64,000 nt of DNA from NCBI GenBank assembly GCA_946902985.2, contig OX336398.1, positions 232,706,556-232,770,555 of the forward strand. Reading direction: 5' to 3'. The position numbers and the translations under genes were made by a program. The stretch comes from Meconema thalassinum. Lineage: Eukaryota; Arthropoda; Insecta; Orthoptera; Tettigoniidae. Numbering within the stretch: position 1 is the first letter of the stretch; each line of letters opens with the position of its first letter. Below are positions 1 through 11,600 of the stretch, one piece after another. Below the pieces are notes generated by a model. The model ran no database searches, had not been told where the DNA came from, and saw only the letters and a program-made list of their open reading frames with translations.

Positions 1-49
1 AGGTTATCTAATTATATAATTTAATAGTGCAGCCAAATGGCAAGTTATA

Positions 50-260
50 TAGGGTGTCATTTATGTACTTGAGTACCCTTAAGGGGCGTGTATGGGATGG
101 GTATTGGATCAATTTTTGATAGGGAACTTGGGGCCTGAAACAAACCTGTTTTCTGGGGTTAGGTGGTCGTTACGACCCCAGGTTCCCTATCTCAAATTAA
201 TCCTATACCCATCCCATGCACGCCCCTTTAAGGATACTCGAGTACATAAATGACACCCTA
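50..260. mobile_element. Palindromic MITE with TA target duplication
   Basis: The two halves are near-perfect inverted copies of each other around a short centre at about 137-178. The ends read TAGGGTGTCATTTATGTACT and its reverse complement, and TA flanks both sides (48-49 and 261-262). Small size, full-length inverted arms, TA duplication and no ORF fit a non-autonomous Tc1/mariner-type MITE. The superfamily is inferred from the TA site only. Confidence 0.75.
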
Positions 261-262
261 TA

Positions 263-822
263 TACATAATCAATCAAGTAGTTTCACAACAGAATAGAGA
301 CAATGATAATATTCTAACTGTACAACCCATCACGTGATATCTCTCACAGTTTTTTCCACACATACGACAAACACAGTCCGCGCATGACTAATGGTCCTAC
401 AACACTTGTGATGGAAATTCATGCAATGCAAACCTGGTAACAATATGTCTGAGCTGATAATTTGCTTCTTTCCAGTCCGTCGTTATCATGGCATCCGTGG
501 TGTATAGCCCGACACAGCGGTTTCTGCCGCGACCTGACCGGACGAATACATGAACAAAGCGACCATCGAATTAAATGACCAGCACGGAATATGCGAACTA
601 AGCGGCCAAGCTACCCTGACTCATGCCCATCACATCGCCCGAAGTCATTCGACTGGGTTATTCCCAACCGGATTATAGCTAGACCTGCCCCTAATTCTGA
701 CACTGTATCACTCTCACCATAACTGTTCTATCCGTCGTAACCTGAAGATCGTGTGATTTAGTTAATTAGTTGTGTAAGTGTTTTTTGATTTGTGCTATCA
801 GTTTTTTTTATCAGTTTGCAAT
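263..822. other. Unassigned, no gene seen
   Basis: I see no ORF, repeat unit or RNA motif here. It lies upstream of the FLYWCH frame and could hold its 5' leader, but no clear TATA box or splice site is visible. Confidence 0.4.
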
Positions 823-1287
823 ATGGAACTTACTACAATTAACAAAGGTAAACAGTGCGCGCTCTATGACAGTTACTCTTATAACTTCAAGCGACAAAAT
901 GTGGAAGGGACGATATTCTGGCGATGTTCAAAGGAGAGGTCAAAAAGGTTTCGAGGTATCATGAAAAGTAAAAATGGCGAGATCTTGATTACGAGTGAAC
1001 ATCAGTGTGGCGCTCCAGATGAAGCATGGTTGGAGGTCAGAAAAACTCTTCAACAGGCGAAGAAGCGGGCCAGGGAAGAACATACGGCTCTCTCGAAAAT
1101 CTACAATCAGGAATTAGGCGAACTTCACAACAAAGGGTACGAATTCGTAACAGACATGTCAGCTGAACTTACGACAAAGAGAGTTCTATACAAACAAAGG
1201 TGCACATCTCAAGGAAATCAAGCAGAGCCAGAGAAGCGCGATGATGTGCTTCTTGACGAAGAAATTCTGAAGATGAAACACGGCTAA
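823..1287 (+). CDS. Small FLYWCH-type zinc-finger protein (154 aa)
   Basis: A single open frame starts at the first ATG (MELTT) and ends in TAA. The first half resembles a FLYWCH domain, a DNA- or protein-binding zinc finger common in insect genes and in Mutator-like transposons: a Y-S-Y patch, an aromatic plus WRC motif at about residues 34-36, then a basic stretch and HQC at about residue 63. FLYWCH normally binds zinc with C-C-H-H. Here the second Cys position reads RFRG (Phe) and the last His reads Cys, so two of four ligands are non-standard. The second half is charged, Lys/Arg/Glu-rich and probably helical (KTLQQAKKRAREEH). No transposase domain adjoins it and no poly-A signal is obvious, though AATAAA-like bases occur at about 1396. 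It may be a degenerate or domesticated transposon fragment or a small host gene. Confidence 0.55.
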   Translation: MELTTINKGKQCALYDSYSYNFKRQNVEGTIFWRCSKERSKRFRGIMKSKNGEILITSEHQCGAPDEAWLEVRKTLQQAKKRAREEHTALSKIYNQELGELHNKGYEFVTDMSAELTTKRVLYKQRCTSQGNQAEPEKRDDVLLDEEILKMKHG

Positions 1288-1395
1288 ATAATAGAAATCA
1301 GTGTTGGAGGAAGAATTCATTGTCCTCTCAGGTAAAGATAAAAAAAAATTGATGTACTAATGACGCTGTTTTAACGCTGATTTTAAACACGCCTA

Positions 1396-1462
1396 AATAA
1401 AAGAATAATAATAATAATAATAATAATAATAAAGTTTTTGGTTTTACGTCCCACTAACTACT
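1396..1462. repeat. AAT microsatellite with SINE A end
   Basis: An (AAT)n tract at about 1403-1432 runs into GGTTTTACGTCCCACTAAC. The same junction ends the SINE A copies at 33290-33529 and 53733-53950, so this is the 3' end of a truncated SINE A copy in reverse orientation. Confidence 0.6.
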
Positions 1463-1470
1463 AAAATTCC

Positions 1471-1592
1471 GTGTGGTAGCTTAGTTCGCTAGTCGCTAAA
1501 TTCACAGAAGTGTTGACCTTCGAGGCGCAGGTAAAATTTCGTGATGGTCGCTTAGTTCGCTGGTCGCTAAATTCGCTGGTCGCTTTTTTCGC
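1471..1592 (+). repeat. Imperfect tandem repeat
   Basis: A unit with TTAGTTCGCTNGTCGCTAAA occurs at about 1481 and 1552, followed by a third partial GCTGGTCGCTTTTTT. The first two units are about 70 bases apart. Confidence 0.6.
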
Positions 1593-2073
1593 GACACCGA
1601 CCGGACAGGCGTGACTTCAGAACAGTGGGAGGCTGACAGCTTGCGTCACGCGTCACTGAAACGAAGTATCATGCGCACCGAGGGGTCAAGTTTGACCGGA
1701 TACGGATTCTACATAAAAGTAGGATGAAAGGCAGCATTTTACTGAGTATATAGAAACTTGAATCACAATTCTACGCCCAGTAGTTTACTTTTTATGTTAT
1801 TTTAAAAATAAAGAGCAAACTGCTTCGATACTAGCCGCTGCTGATTTGGGGAGCCAATGTAATGTTACCAAGTCGTTGCACAATGCTGAACGGGTGAGCG
1901 AAGCTCTCGTCTATATTGCGTAGCATTATGTTATCACGGACAAGTCCAAGCAGAGAATGAACGATGTTGCTACATCGGGACTCGGGGAGTCAGGACGTGT
2001 CTCGTGTGCCAGAGGAGGTGTGAACGAATTAAAGTGCGTAACTGCGTCGCGGCAGACATTCGTGGGTCGGGCT
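1593..2073. other. Unassigned, no gene seen
   Basis: Mixed-composition DNA with only short ORFs. No domain, RNA or repeat family is recognised. Confidence 0.35.
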
Positions 2074-2367
2074 TTAACATTCCATCCAAATATCGTTTTT
2101 CATTGCTATTTGTTCTCTGACTACCTCTTTGAAGGCCGTTGTTGACGCAAGTAGCATTTTCAAGCGTAGAACTTCCAATAGCATAGTTTCCTCAGTTAGT
2201 TCGTAAACTAATCTAGATCTTATGTGCCTCGATACTGCAATGGTTGTTTTTAAAAAGCACGCTTTAACCTTTTCCAGCTTCCTTAGGTCAGTTGTCGTCA
2301 GCCTATCCCAAATAATATCTATCCCGTAAGTCAGAAAATGAATAATTTTGGCATCGAATAAAGCCAT
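2074..2367 (-). pseudogene. LINE 'Y' reverse transcriptase C-terminal scrap
   Basis: The minus strand reads through FLTYGIDIIWDRLT, then LRKLEKVKACFLK and RSRLVYELTEET. This is the segment just after the polymerase core in many insect non-LTR retrotransposons. The same protein segment recurs at 48965-49279 (plus) and at 25808-26103 (minus), so three decayed copies of one family are present. Both ends are truncated; there is no endonuclease or catalytic YADD motif here. Confidence 0.7.
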
Positions 2368-2970
2368 CTAATTATTGAATCTATGATGTCATGCCAATTA
2401 ACAGAGCCAAAAAGGAACCATGTAGTTGAATGAAGCTCATTCTACTGATCTCTAGTGTAATTCCATAATGGGGGTTTATTGGTGGGTGTACAATTTTATG
2501 ATCCTAAAATCACAAGTACACGCTCAATTATGAAGGGGAGGTTTCCTCAAAAGGTGGGGTATGTATAGAAGCTGATGATGGTGGCCAAGGATTAAATAGA
2601 AATAGAATGTGTGGAAGGAATCACAGTCAGCAAATCAAAGAAAGCGATTAACTTAAATTGCTCCGCCTTCTGCAGGTGCTTGTACCGGATTCACAGACAG
2701 CCCTCACCTAGGTAGGGCTGCCAAAAAAGCGTAATTGATGGACAAGTGCCATCAATCAAGACATTATGCGCATTTCCTATGAAATTATGCACGTTGGTCT
2801 GGTTATAAGCAGAAATTAGACGTAGAGTTTTGTCTAAAATACCCAACATGTCAGTTGATCAGAAGAGAGAGGCTGACCAATACAGATCTCAGAAACAATT
2901 TTAATTCTCAATAGAGATGAAGTGCGATAAAAAAATTAAATGGTAAACAAGCCAGAAGATCGAGAAAGTA
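2368..2970. other. Unassigned, no gene seen
   Basis: No coding or structural signal is recognised. Confidence 0.35.
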
Positions 2971-3028
2971 GGCTGTCCTTAGTGTGGTCTTTCCCCACTT
3001 CTTCCAGGCAAATGCCGGGATAGTACCT
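2971..3028 (+). repeat. SINE B core fragment
   Basis: Contains CCAGGCAAATGCCGGGATAG followed by TACC. This is the diagnostic core of the SINE B copies at 50283-50760 and 54017-54510. Head and tail are missing. Confidence 0.65.
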
Positions 3029-3444
3029 ATTATTGTTAGTCCAGGGGCATCCACCTCATCCTCATCTCAAGTGAACACAGTCATGCCAGACAAGAGGCCC
3101 AAGTACGTGGGGCTGGTAATCACGATGTCGTATGCCCCTAAGAATGAGTTAAAAAAACGTAAAGAATCAGGAATCCCTGTTTCACATCAAATTTGCTGGT
3201 GAACAGATAAAGGAAGTCCGTCTGTTAGGTAGTCAACCTGAAGACTGGTAGGATTCTCAAAAAGTCTATATTACGAACGGACATATTGCTTACCTGAAAC
3301 AGAAGTTACCGTCCTTCGAAGTAATCCCTGTGGACGGTTATGCACTTCTGAGAACGGCTTTGCAAGTCCTGCAAACTCCTGGCATAGTCTTCTTTAGGGA
3401 AAGCCTTCAGTTGGGTCGTCAAAACTGAAAGCGAGAGAGGAGGT

Positions 3445-3553
3445 TGAATTTATGCAACCTGCATTGCAAACCTGATCGACGGGTGGCAGTGTGAAGGGTG
3501 AATTAATGCAACCAATCATGCACACCTGTTCGACGGGCGGCAGTGAAATGGGT
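3445..3553 (+). repeat. Two-unit tandem duplication
   Basis: Two units of about 54 bases share GAATTNATGCAACC at the start and CGACGGGYGGCAGTG at the end. Confidence 0.6.
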
Positions 3554-3725
3554 GAATGCTCCGTGGAATGGAATGGTCCTGAAAGCCATCGTCACGGGCG
3601 ACGAGACCTGGTGCCTGGGGTACAACCCTGAAGGCAAGCTTCAAAGTATGGAGTGGCGGGGTCCAGAGTTGCCGAAAAACCCTGAGAGGCCAGTGTTTTT
3701 CGGGCATTTCGGACATCCAACGTAA
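3543..3725 (+). pseudogene. mariner transposase fragment
   Basis: The frame reads VTGDETWCLGYNPEG and then QSMEWRGPELPK. VTGDETW carries the first catalytic aspartate of mariner DDD transposases, and the Q-S-x-E-W-R motif follows at the usual distance. Only about 60 residues survive and the other two catalytic aspartates are absent. No terminal repeats are seen beside it. Confidence 0.75.
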
Positions 3726-3904
3726 TGTGACGACCCAACTGAAGGCTATCCCTAAAGGAGACTATGCCAGAACTTGTACAGCCGTTCTCAGAAGTGCATA
3801 ACGATCCACAGGGATTACTTTCAATGACAGTAACTGCTGTTTCACGTAAGCCAACATTCCACTCGTAATATAGACCCATTCACCAAACTTTTGGGGACAG
3901 AGGT

Positions 3905-4223
3905 TGTTGCTCTTAGCTCGCTCTGCAATAGATTTGAAAATAAATTTCATGGGAGACTGTAGAAGGAAGGGTCTAGGAATAAATCCGTAAGGGTAGACCA
4001 AGGTTAGAATAACTTATGTCAAACAATTTGCCTTGGATGTAGGGTGTGGTAGCTATGTAGAGATGAAACGATTAGCTTAGAACAGGAAGGCCTGGAGGGC
4101 TGTGTCAAACCTGTCTAAAGATAGAAGACACAAACAAAACAACACATGTCTGGGGGCTGGCGCTGTTGCTCTTAGCTCGCTCTGCATTAGGTTTGAAAAG
4201 AAATTTCATGGGAGACTGTAGAA
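3905..4223. repeat. Spaced direct duplication
   Basis: About 60 bases at 3905-3963 (GTTGCTCTTAGCTCGCTCTG, then TTTCATGGGAGACTGTAGAA) recur at 4163-4223 with few differences, separated by about 200 bases of unassigned DNA. Confidence 0.65.
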
Positions 4224-4505
4224 ACAAAATGCTGCTCTCAAATTTAATGGCTCGGATGATGTCCGCATTGTGCTCTTCTATTGTTTGCGTTTGTATTGTT
4301 TTATATGTGTGAGCCGTATATTATTACTTTCTGTAATATTTTGATACACAATGCTTGTACAAATTGTATGCCTGTCTGGCTGTTGACGTGGATTTAAAAT
4401 CAATTAATTGAGGGAAAGGATCATATCGTTTCTATCTCGTTATCTTTGATGTTTTACACCATCCCTTTTCAAAGTCGTTTTTGGATTTCTAAGCAAGTGA
4501 TGATT

Positions 4506-4944
4506 CGGTTTGTTCCTCAGTTTAGGGGTTGCGACAACGCAGTCATGTAGCCCCGTGTACTTTGGGTGTGTGTATAATCTGTCTGATAACCGGTGTTAAT
4601 TGTGATGGCTGTATTAGTGTGTGTTATCTGTGATTCAGGTAGAAGGACTGCAGGCGATTAATTTTTTCAAGTAGTTCCTATTTTTACTACCAAATGCTAC
4701 CGTCCATGACACCTAGCTGCGTACGTGGCTATTAAATGCCATTGGAGTCAGCACCTGGCAGCGAACGTTAAAACTAATATAGCGTTATCAAACTAACCTA
4801 CAAATTTTAGCTTCCAAAAGTGTAGTTTGTGGAAGGTTCTTTTTCATGCCATAAATCTATAACATGGGTTCGCCAGCTTTACTTCCCCTCCGAAGGAAGG
4901 CATACTGAGGGATATTAACGCTCTGAAAGAACCCGACGACTTCG
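4506..4944 (-). mobile_element. SINE C copy lacking its tRNA-like head
   Basis: It matches the full SINE C copies at 18303-18819 and 49561-50074 from the tail side (GGGGTTGCGACAACGCAGTC) to GACGACTTCG. It diverges just before the tRNA-like head, so it is 5'-truncated. Confidence 0.7.
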
Positions 4945-6085
4945 TTGTTGCCAGATTGCTTACAAAGAACAGCCTCCCACAAACTGGTTGCATTAATACG
5001 GATTTTTGGGAGAACCACTCACTGTACGCTGATCCAAGGATGATGTAAGATAAGAGATTCGTCACTTTTGGTTATAGAATTTCTGAGAGAGAACACCACC
5101 TGGGGCTATGGATTGTACTTTCAAGTTTGGCAACATAAATTATAAAAAGCCATATGAATGTAGTCTTTATTACACGTAATTGAACAGTATGTTCTGCGAT
5201 GAGTTATTGATTATTGATGAAAATAACACAAACATAACTGCGCCTTTCGCTAGGCGCTGAAATATACGTCCAGATAGGAAAAATAGTACATTTTGATATA
5301 TATATGAATGTTGGCAATAGATTTGTCACGAAGGACACAATTATGCCGTACTAGAGCTCAATTCGCCTTTAAGCTAATTAAAAAGGCTCTCCTACTCTAC
5401 AGAATTGTTGGGATATTCGATGAATATAAAGAAAACTGTCCAAATGCACACACTATATTGTCATAACCTCACTTTTTGCCTAGCATGCCGGCTGCCACCC
5501 ACCCCTCCCCGTAGCCATAAACCACAAATTTTATTGCAATGCAAAGGAGAATGGGTAAGAAAACAAACAAGATAAAATGCACACATTTATTCTCTATATA
5601 TTTTTATTCGAGAGTAGTCCATATTGCCCACTAGTTTTACACATGGTCAACTCCAGGCAGATGGAAATTGCCGTATTGTTCTTACTATCATTATAATTCT
5701 TACATCCAGGTGCTTGGTAATTATTCCTCCCTTGCAGGGGCATGATTGACTCTCAATTCAATTCAAATAAACAATCAAAATACTGAACAAATCAAAACAA
5801 CCAACAACACCACGAGGAAAATCAATCCAAACAGACTATTCCCGCTTCCGCCAGTCGGTTTGATATGATCGTTCATGTGTGCCAACTACGGAACCTTGGT
5901 GCTAAAATTAATTCTTCATTGGTTGGCAGAACATCCAGTACAGGGCCTTACCCGGACCCACGCGCTCCCTATGAACTGTCATCCCCCTGCGCTGATCCAG
6001 TCGGACGTCATTTCCATATTTAGTTAAGCCCCTATCACACGACACTTGTTATTAGGATGGAAGCTGGCCTTACACGATCTATTAC
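4945..6085. other. Unassigned, no gene seen
   Basis: AT-rich DNA with a C-rich patch near 5490. No ORF over 73 codons and no recognised repeat. Confidence 0.35.
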
Positions 6086-6384
6086 GGATTCGGTGGCGTA
6101 GTCGGTAGCATGCTGAGCTTCTATGCCCAAGATTGCGGGTTCAAACTCTGCCCAAGTCGTCGGATTTTTTAAGAGCGTTCAAATCCTTCAGTAAGAATTC
6201 CTTCGGAGGGGAAGTAAAGCTGGCTGGTGGTCCCATGCCATAGATGTATGGCATGTAAAAGAACCTTCCACTAATTAAACTTGTGTGAAGCTAAGTTTGC
6301 AGGTTAGATTTCATTGAAACGCTCTATAAAAGTTCCAACCTTCACCACTAGGTGTCAGTGACAACTGGTAGCGAAAGTTGGAAC
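6086..6384 (+). mobile_element. SINE C head and body
   Basis: Begins with the tRNA-like head: A-box region GGTGGCGTAGTCGGTAGC and B-box-like GGGTTCAAACTC. The SINE C body follows (CTTCGGAGGGGAAGTAAAG) up to GCGAAAGTTGG. The SINE C tail is absent; a piece of SINE E follows instead. Confidence 0.7.
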
Positions 6385-6400
6385 TACTCGAAATTGAACG

Positions 6401-6514
6401 GAACTTGTAGCTCACCCTATGGGTCTCCGCATTGAAGCATCTACAGCCTCTGGTTGGCCGATCATGTTCTCGGACACTCCCGACACTGAATGGCATACGC
6501 CAAATAGATAAAAC
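6401..6514 (+). repeat. SINE E tail fused to SINE C body
   Basis: CTTGTAGCTCACCCTATGGG and TCGGACACTCCCG match the 3' part of the SINE E copy at 52184-52521 in the same orientation. It sits 16 bases after the SINE C body with no second head. Confidence 0.6.
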
Positions 6515-6795
6515 CGTGTGATTTATACTTTTCATGATAACTTTCATACAACTCACGGAAAAGAACAGGTGTCATCCTTTTCGGCAGTTTCCGTGGAAGA
6601 TTGAGTACAAAAAACAGTCGGATTGATTTGCTCATTGTAGTCGATATCCTAGTGGTAATATAAACAACTACATTTATTATGTTGGCAGACCCCGAATAAA
6701 TAGGTCGAATATATCTATATTTTCATTAAAGGGGAAACGACTTCGCTATATATAATGTGTCACAATATTATTGACGTGTAACATCCTTCCGCTCG
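6515..6795. other. Unassigned, no gene seen
   Basis: No recognised feature. Confidence 0.3.
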
Positions 6796-6839
6796 GTTGA
6801 TGGATAGTTTTGTGGGAGTGATTTTGAAAATTGGGGACG

Positions 6840-6995
6840 GAAGTGGATCGGAACGATCGAGCTGGCAGTGGTGGATCGAACGGAGGTATGCACTGCCCAC
6901 TCGATCGATCGAACGGAAGTGCATTAGCTGGCAGTGGTGGAAAACGGAAGTATGCACTGCCCGCTCGATCAATCGATCGAGCTGGCAGTGGTACG
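6840..6995 (+). repeat. CGATCGATC-rich tandem repeat
   Basis: CTGGCAGTGGT occurs three times, spaced about 65 and 54 bases, with GTATGCACTGCCC and runs of CGATCGATC between. The short ORFs in several frames are by-products of this repetition. Confidence 0.7.
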
Positions 6996-8104
6996 AGAAA
7001 CAATGAACGCAGGGTGTCGGATTGATACCATGACATACTCTCGGCCATGTGGAATGTATATGACATCCTGAACGGAAAACGCTCATGCGAACTCTGGTGT
7101 CAAGTGATTGAAACAAATGAGATGCTACATGTTCGAAGTCTTCGTATCAGTATTTAAATGGTAAAATGCCTTAATATCAAACATTGTAAGTAGTCGGCAT
7201 TGCCGGTATTGTGTTTCTGCACAATGGCTATTCAAATATTAACCCACATAACGGTAATGCAGTCATCAATATAATATAATCGTTGTGGTTACAACGAGAA
7301 CTAAGCAAGTCTTCATTAACTATTGCTAAATACATTCTCTTTACTCACAAGAGGGCCTATTCATAAAGCATTTTAAACTCAATTTCACGCAGGAACATTA
7401 TCGAAACAAGCAAAATATAAATGAAACTTAATTCCGAAATGCAGTATCATTGGAACGTGGAAATGTCACCATTTTGTGCACAATATTTGCGTAGTCGAAA
7501 TAGCCATGAGGATAGTGCTTATGACTGTGAATCTAGAGATCTTGGGTTCGATCCCCGGATTATCATTTTAAACGATATTTATCATATCAATATGACTCAT
7601 TTTAACAGAATCAATGTGAAATTACGTGTTGGTCTGTGAATGAAGAGGACCTGTTAATAAGGAATTTAAGGTTATGAGTGGTGTCGCGCCTATTAATCTA
7701 GTTGATCCATATCGTATTCTTTATTTAGGCTAGTGCTGGTGGAAGCTACAAATCATCTAATAAAATGAGTTCCGTATTATAAACTACAATGTCTGTAAAA
7801 CACTCCCTTTTACAATAGATTAATATTTGTGCCAATAATAGTATAAAATACCGGTGTATCAACAATTTCACGTGAGGTTTCTTCTATGTTACCTGTTACA
7901 CATGATATGCGACTACTGTAAGGCTCGTAATTTTTTATTCTTATTCTGTGCTAGTAACGTTTTAGTTATTATGGTGCTTGAAGCCATTGTTCGGTGTTGC
8001 CTTAGTAAACAAATCGTAAAATAATTAAAATAAAAATTAATATAAAAAGTAATTAGGGCCTACATCTCATTTGAGTACAAGCATCAAACTTCACTTTGTG
8101 TGTA
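6996..8104. other. Mostly unassigned; possible tRNA-like scrap
   Basis: No gene. At about 7499-7562 the sequence AGCCATGAGG...GGGTTCGATCCCCGG resembles the head of a tRNA-derived SINE with a good B box, but its body matches nothing else here. Confidence 0.3.
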
Positions 8105-8107
8105 TAC

Positions 8108-8345
8108 ACAACTGGGGATGGTGACAGGCTGACCGCTAGCTAATTAAGGAAGGCTCAGGGAAAGGATTTTCGAAGAAGGTTGGCCGTAGACCTGTTTAGA
8201 GAAACCGACCTAGCAATTGCCTGGTGGTGAAAATGGAAACCCACGAAAACTATCTTCAAGACGGCCGAGGTGGAACCCACGCTCCCCTGATAGGAGATAG
8301 AGCGTTAGCGCTCTCGACCACCGTAACCAGTGGGAGAAGAATGCA
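8108..8345 (-). repeat. Diverged SINE B-like copy
   Basis: In reverse complement it follows the SINE B order: B-box-like GGGTTCCACCTCGG, a GTTTTCGTGGGTTTCC core, CCAGGCAATTGCTAGGTCGG, then GAGCCTTCCTTAATTAGCTA. Much more diverged than the copies near 50 and 54 kb. Confidence 0.5.
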
Positions 8346-8610
8346 ATGTTCGCTACCAGTTTATCATTTAGATCATGGGAATAACATTTCTGTACTAGGT
8401 AGGGAGGATATAATTAAATAATTAGCAAGTAGTTTCCTGAAAAACTATGCAGCCTATTTTCATATATCCTACTTATGTTAATTGCCTCTATCAACATACA
8501 AAATTTCAGTTTGATTGCTGTAATAGATTCGTAGATATTGAGATCCATCTAAATATTTCGGATGGTCGCCATGTTGGATTGTTATATGTATAGGCCATAG
8601 AGTCATGTAC

Positions 8611-11600
8611 TGTCCCCGTTTACCCGGATAGTAGGCTGTCAGATATCCGCCCCCTCAATCGGATTGCCAACAATCAGTCGCACCGGCTCAGCTACATCAA
8701 TGAAAATGGCACTGACAGATACTACCGAGGTTTGAACACAGAAGTTACCAAGAAAATTATTGTGGAACACACCAAAATAGACGGGGTTTCATACTTACTT
8801 TTACTTACCTCTTAAAAATAATCTCGGGGATTGGGTTGACAACAGGATCTTTAAAGTATGCTCCCACAATAATCTTGACCATGACATTTAAAAATGAACC
8901 AAAACGAAGACGAGAACTTTGAACTGTACAAAAGCTTTATTTTCAAATAAAGAGGATGATTTTAACAACTCAACAAAATAAATGTGGCTATCAGTAGCCT
9001 ATGTCAATCTGACTATGTCCTCCTAAAGGACTTGCAAAGTTATCAAACAATATGTTAGCTCCCACGAGCTCAAAATAACGTAACATTCAAAACACATTTG
9101 GATTGGATAAGGAAGTCAGGATACGACATATATAGAGCATTTGGTTTCTTTTAATAAACATCACACTTGTATTAATAGGCGCAAGGCCAGAGTATCGACC
9201 TCGCCCGCTGATAACCAGATGTTTGACCGGCTGGTCTACTCCTCAACCTGGCGCATACCTGTCAAATGGGGCTCACTCGTTACGCCACACTGCGTAAGAA
9301 TTCAGCTCCTTTCAAAGCTTTAAATGTCTACAAGACAATTCATATATATTGACGCAAATCTTTCAAATGCTTAACTCACATACCACTGGATTATTCTGAC
9401 AATCCCTAAACTTGTTAAGTTATCATCCAAATGTTTAATAAGCATAGTTTAGAGTATAAAACACACTCTTAAATGTTTATAACAAAATCACATAAATTAT
9501 TTATAACAATTAGAAATTGTTTATAATATTGTCGAAGATAATTACAAAAATTTTAAACACGCCTTTGACATTACTTTCGTTCCACATTATTGTCAAAGAT
9601 ATATACATTATTATTTACAATATCAACATTTAAATTATTTAAATTATTAATTTACGAAATACATTGAACCACATGTTCATCCGGTTGGTAAATTCATAAT
9701 CGTGTTAATATAATCGACCAATGAAGGTTAGTTATACATGTTAATGTCACAATCTGGTTTAATAAAGGTTGTAATAATTATAATTATTTGTGACGGTAAT
9801 CTTCATTCAAAATCTTATCTCAAATTCTTTCAAAACTCTTGTTAATTATAACAGCAAATTCACTTGATTAATTTTCAACGAACTATGACAATACACTCTA
9901 GCGGAAAATACTTCGCTTACAAAATAATGCACAAACTGCATTAAAAATTAGGCCCAAAATTCATCATATATTAAAATATACGGTACCAAAATCTTCCACA
10001 GAATTTACAAAAACCTCCATTAACACAATCTTTATCATCATTAATTACTGTGGGAATCTCCTTCATTTATTTAAGGGCATTATACATCAGCGACTTTCAA
10101 CATGTCCACTGCACTATCGATTATACATTCATAGTTCCACTTAAAAATTCTTATAATCATTAATTGTTTCAAAACTGTTGTCATTTAACCTTCGTGGATT
10201 TCATTCATGAATCGTAATGAAGTAAAAATTTGCCAATCACAAACAAATTTAATAGTGAATACGCTTATATACGCCTGTCTGGTCTATCAAAATTTAAGAT
10301 TAACATCTTCAAAGAATTGTAGTATAAAAATACTATCATCAAACAAAGTGCGACTAACTGCAAAATAGTCGAATAGAATCCAATTAGACTGGGGAATGCA
10401 AACATCATTATATAAATCTCTAAATGAGAAAAAACCTAACACAAGTTTCACGAATTTAATGCATTCAATAATTCATAATTAAAGTTCATCTTTCACAAAA
10501 TTGTCTATGATGCAATGATCGTTCATAACTGACGATAAATGGCTGTGTTGCAATCAATTCAAATACCGACTAGTATTTCCAAGATCGTCGACAACGTACT
10601 GGATTTTAACGCTCTAAAATCATTTAAATGTTCTTCCTTCTTGATGATGACAGAAAATTGGACAAAGTCATTAAACTGGGGTAGAATTACTTTAATAAAG
10701 TGACACGCTGTCTGAATTTAAATCTGCCATACAAATCATTAACTTACAGTCAAATCGTGACTACAAAACTAATAAGCAAATTACTGAAAAATCTAAATAT
10801 CAGTCTCAACTGATCCAAAATCGTTTAACTATGCCCATGACATAACAATGTCTTAATAAAACGTCGAAAAAGGCATAACTCATCAAGGTGTACTGAGAAT
10901 AGGAATCTCAAACAAGAATATAGGGCAAAATACATGAGGACAAAAATATGGGAAAAATGGTTGCTCAAATATTGCTAAGAAACTCAAATACAATAAACGT
11001 TCACGACTACCTTATCTGCCGATTGACGTTCCAGAGGAAAATTCCCCAAAGAAGACTCTTGATGGATCCATTTCACCATTTAAAGCTGAGCTCCATCCTC
11101 GAAACAAGAAACAGCACCCTCGGAGAATCGAACTGCTTCCTTCTCCGGAAATTGCACTGCTCCGTGAAGACGAACGACATCCTTCCGGCAATAATCTTCT
11201 TTGTGAGTCGGGACAACCCTGACCTCTCTTGAAAAATCCCTGAAGTTCCAGTTGAAAATCGCCATGAAGTTTTTGTAGAAATTTCCGAAGAAATATTCAT
11301 ATTCAGAAAGTATGAAATCATTTCCATTGCTGTTTGATAGTATTCAGCCTTTAATCACGAAACATGGGTGTAGATGGTTATTCACCACATGTCCGCTTGT
11401 ATGGAATAGCGATTAGCGAAGTTCCATGCTGCTATCTTACTCCGTTGAAATATGTCCCAATTGCATAAAGTCCTTTAGCCTTCCATCTTCTCTTCGGTTA
11501 TGGTAATAGAAAAACAAACTGCCATATTAAACTGCTCCATAATACTGTAGCGTTGTGTCACAAAAGCAATCTGAAGTCTCCCTATTTCACTAGCCGTGTC

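Larger units (their letters stand above)
3264..3875. repeat. Inverted pair flanking a mariner scrap
   Basis: The segment at 3264-3420 reappears in reverse complement at about 3729-3875. Both arms keep the same reading frame, with VYIT, VIPVD and YALLRTA in common (left arm plus strand, right arm minus strand). The arms are therefore copies of a once-coding segment that I cannot assign. The centre holds a mariner transposase fragment and a short tandem duplication. Confidence 0.65.
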
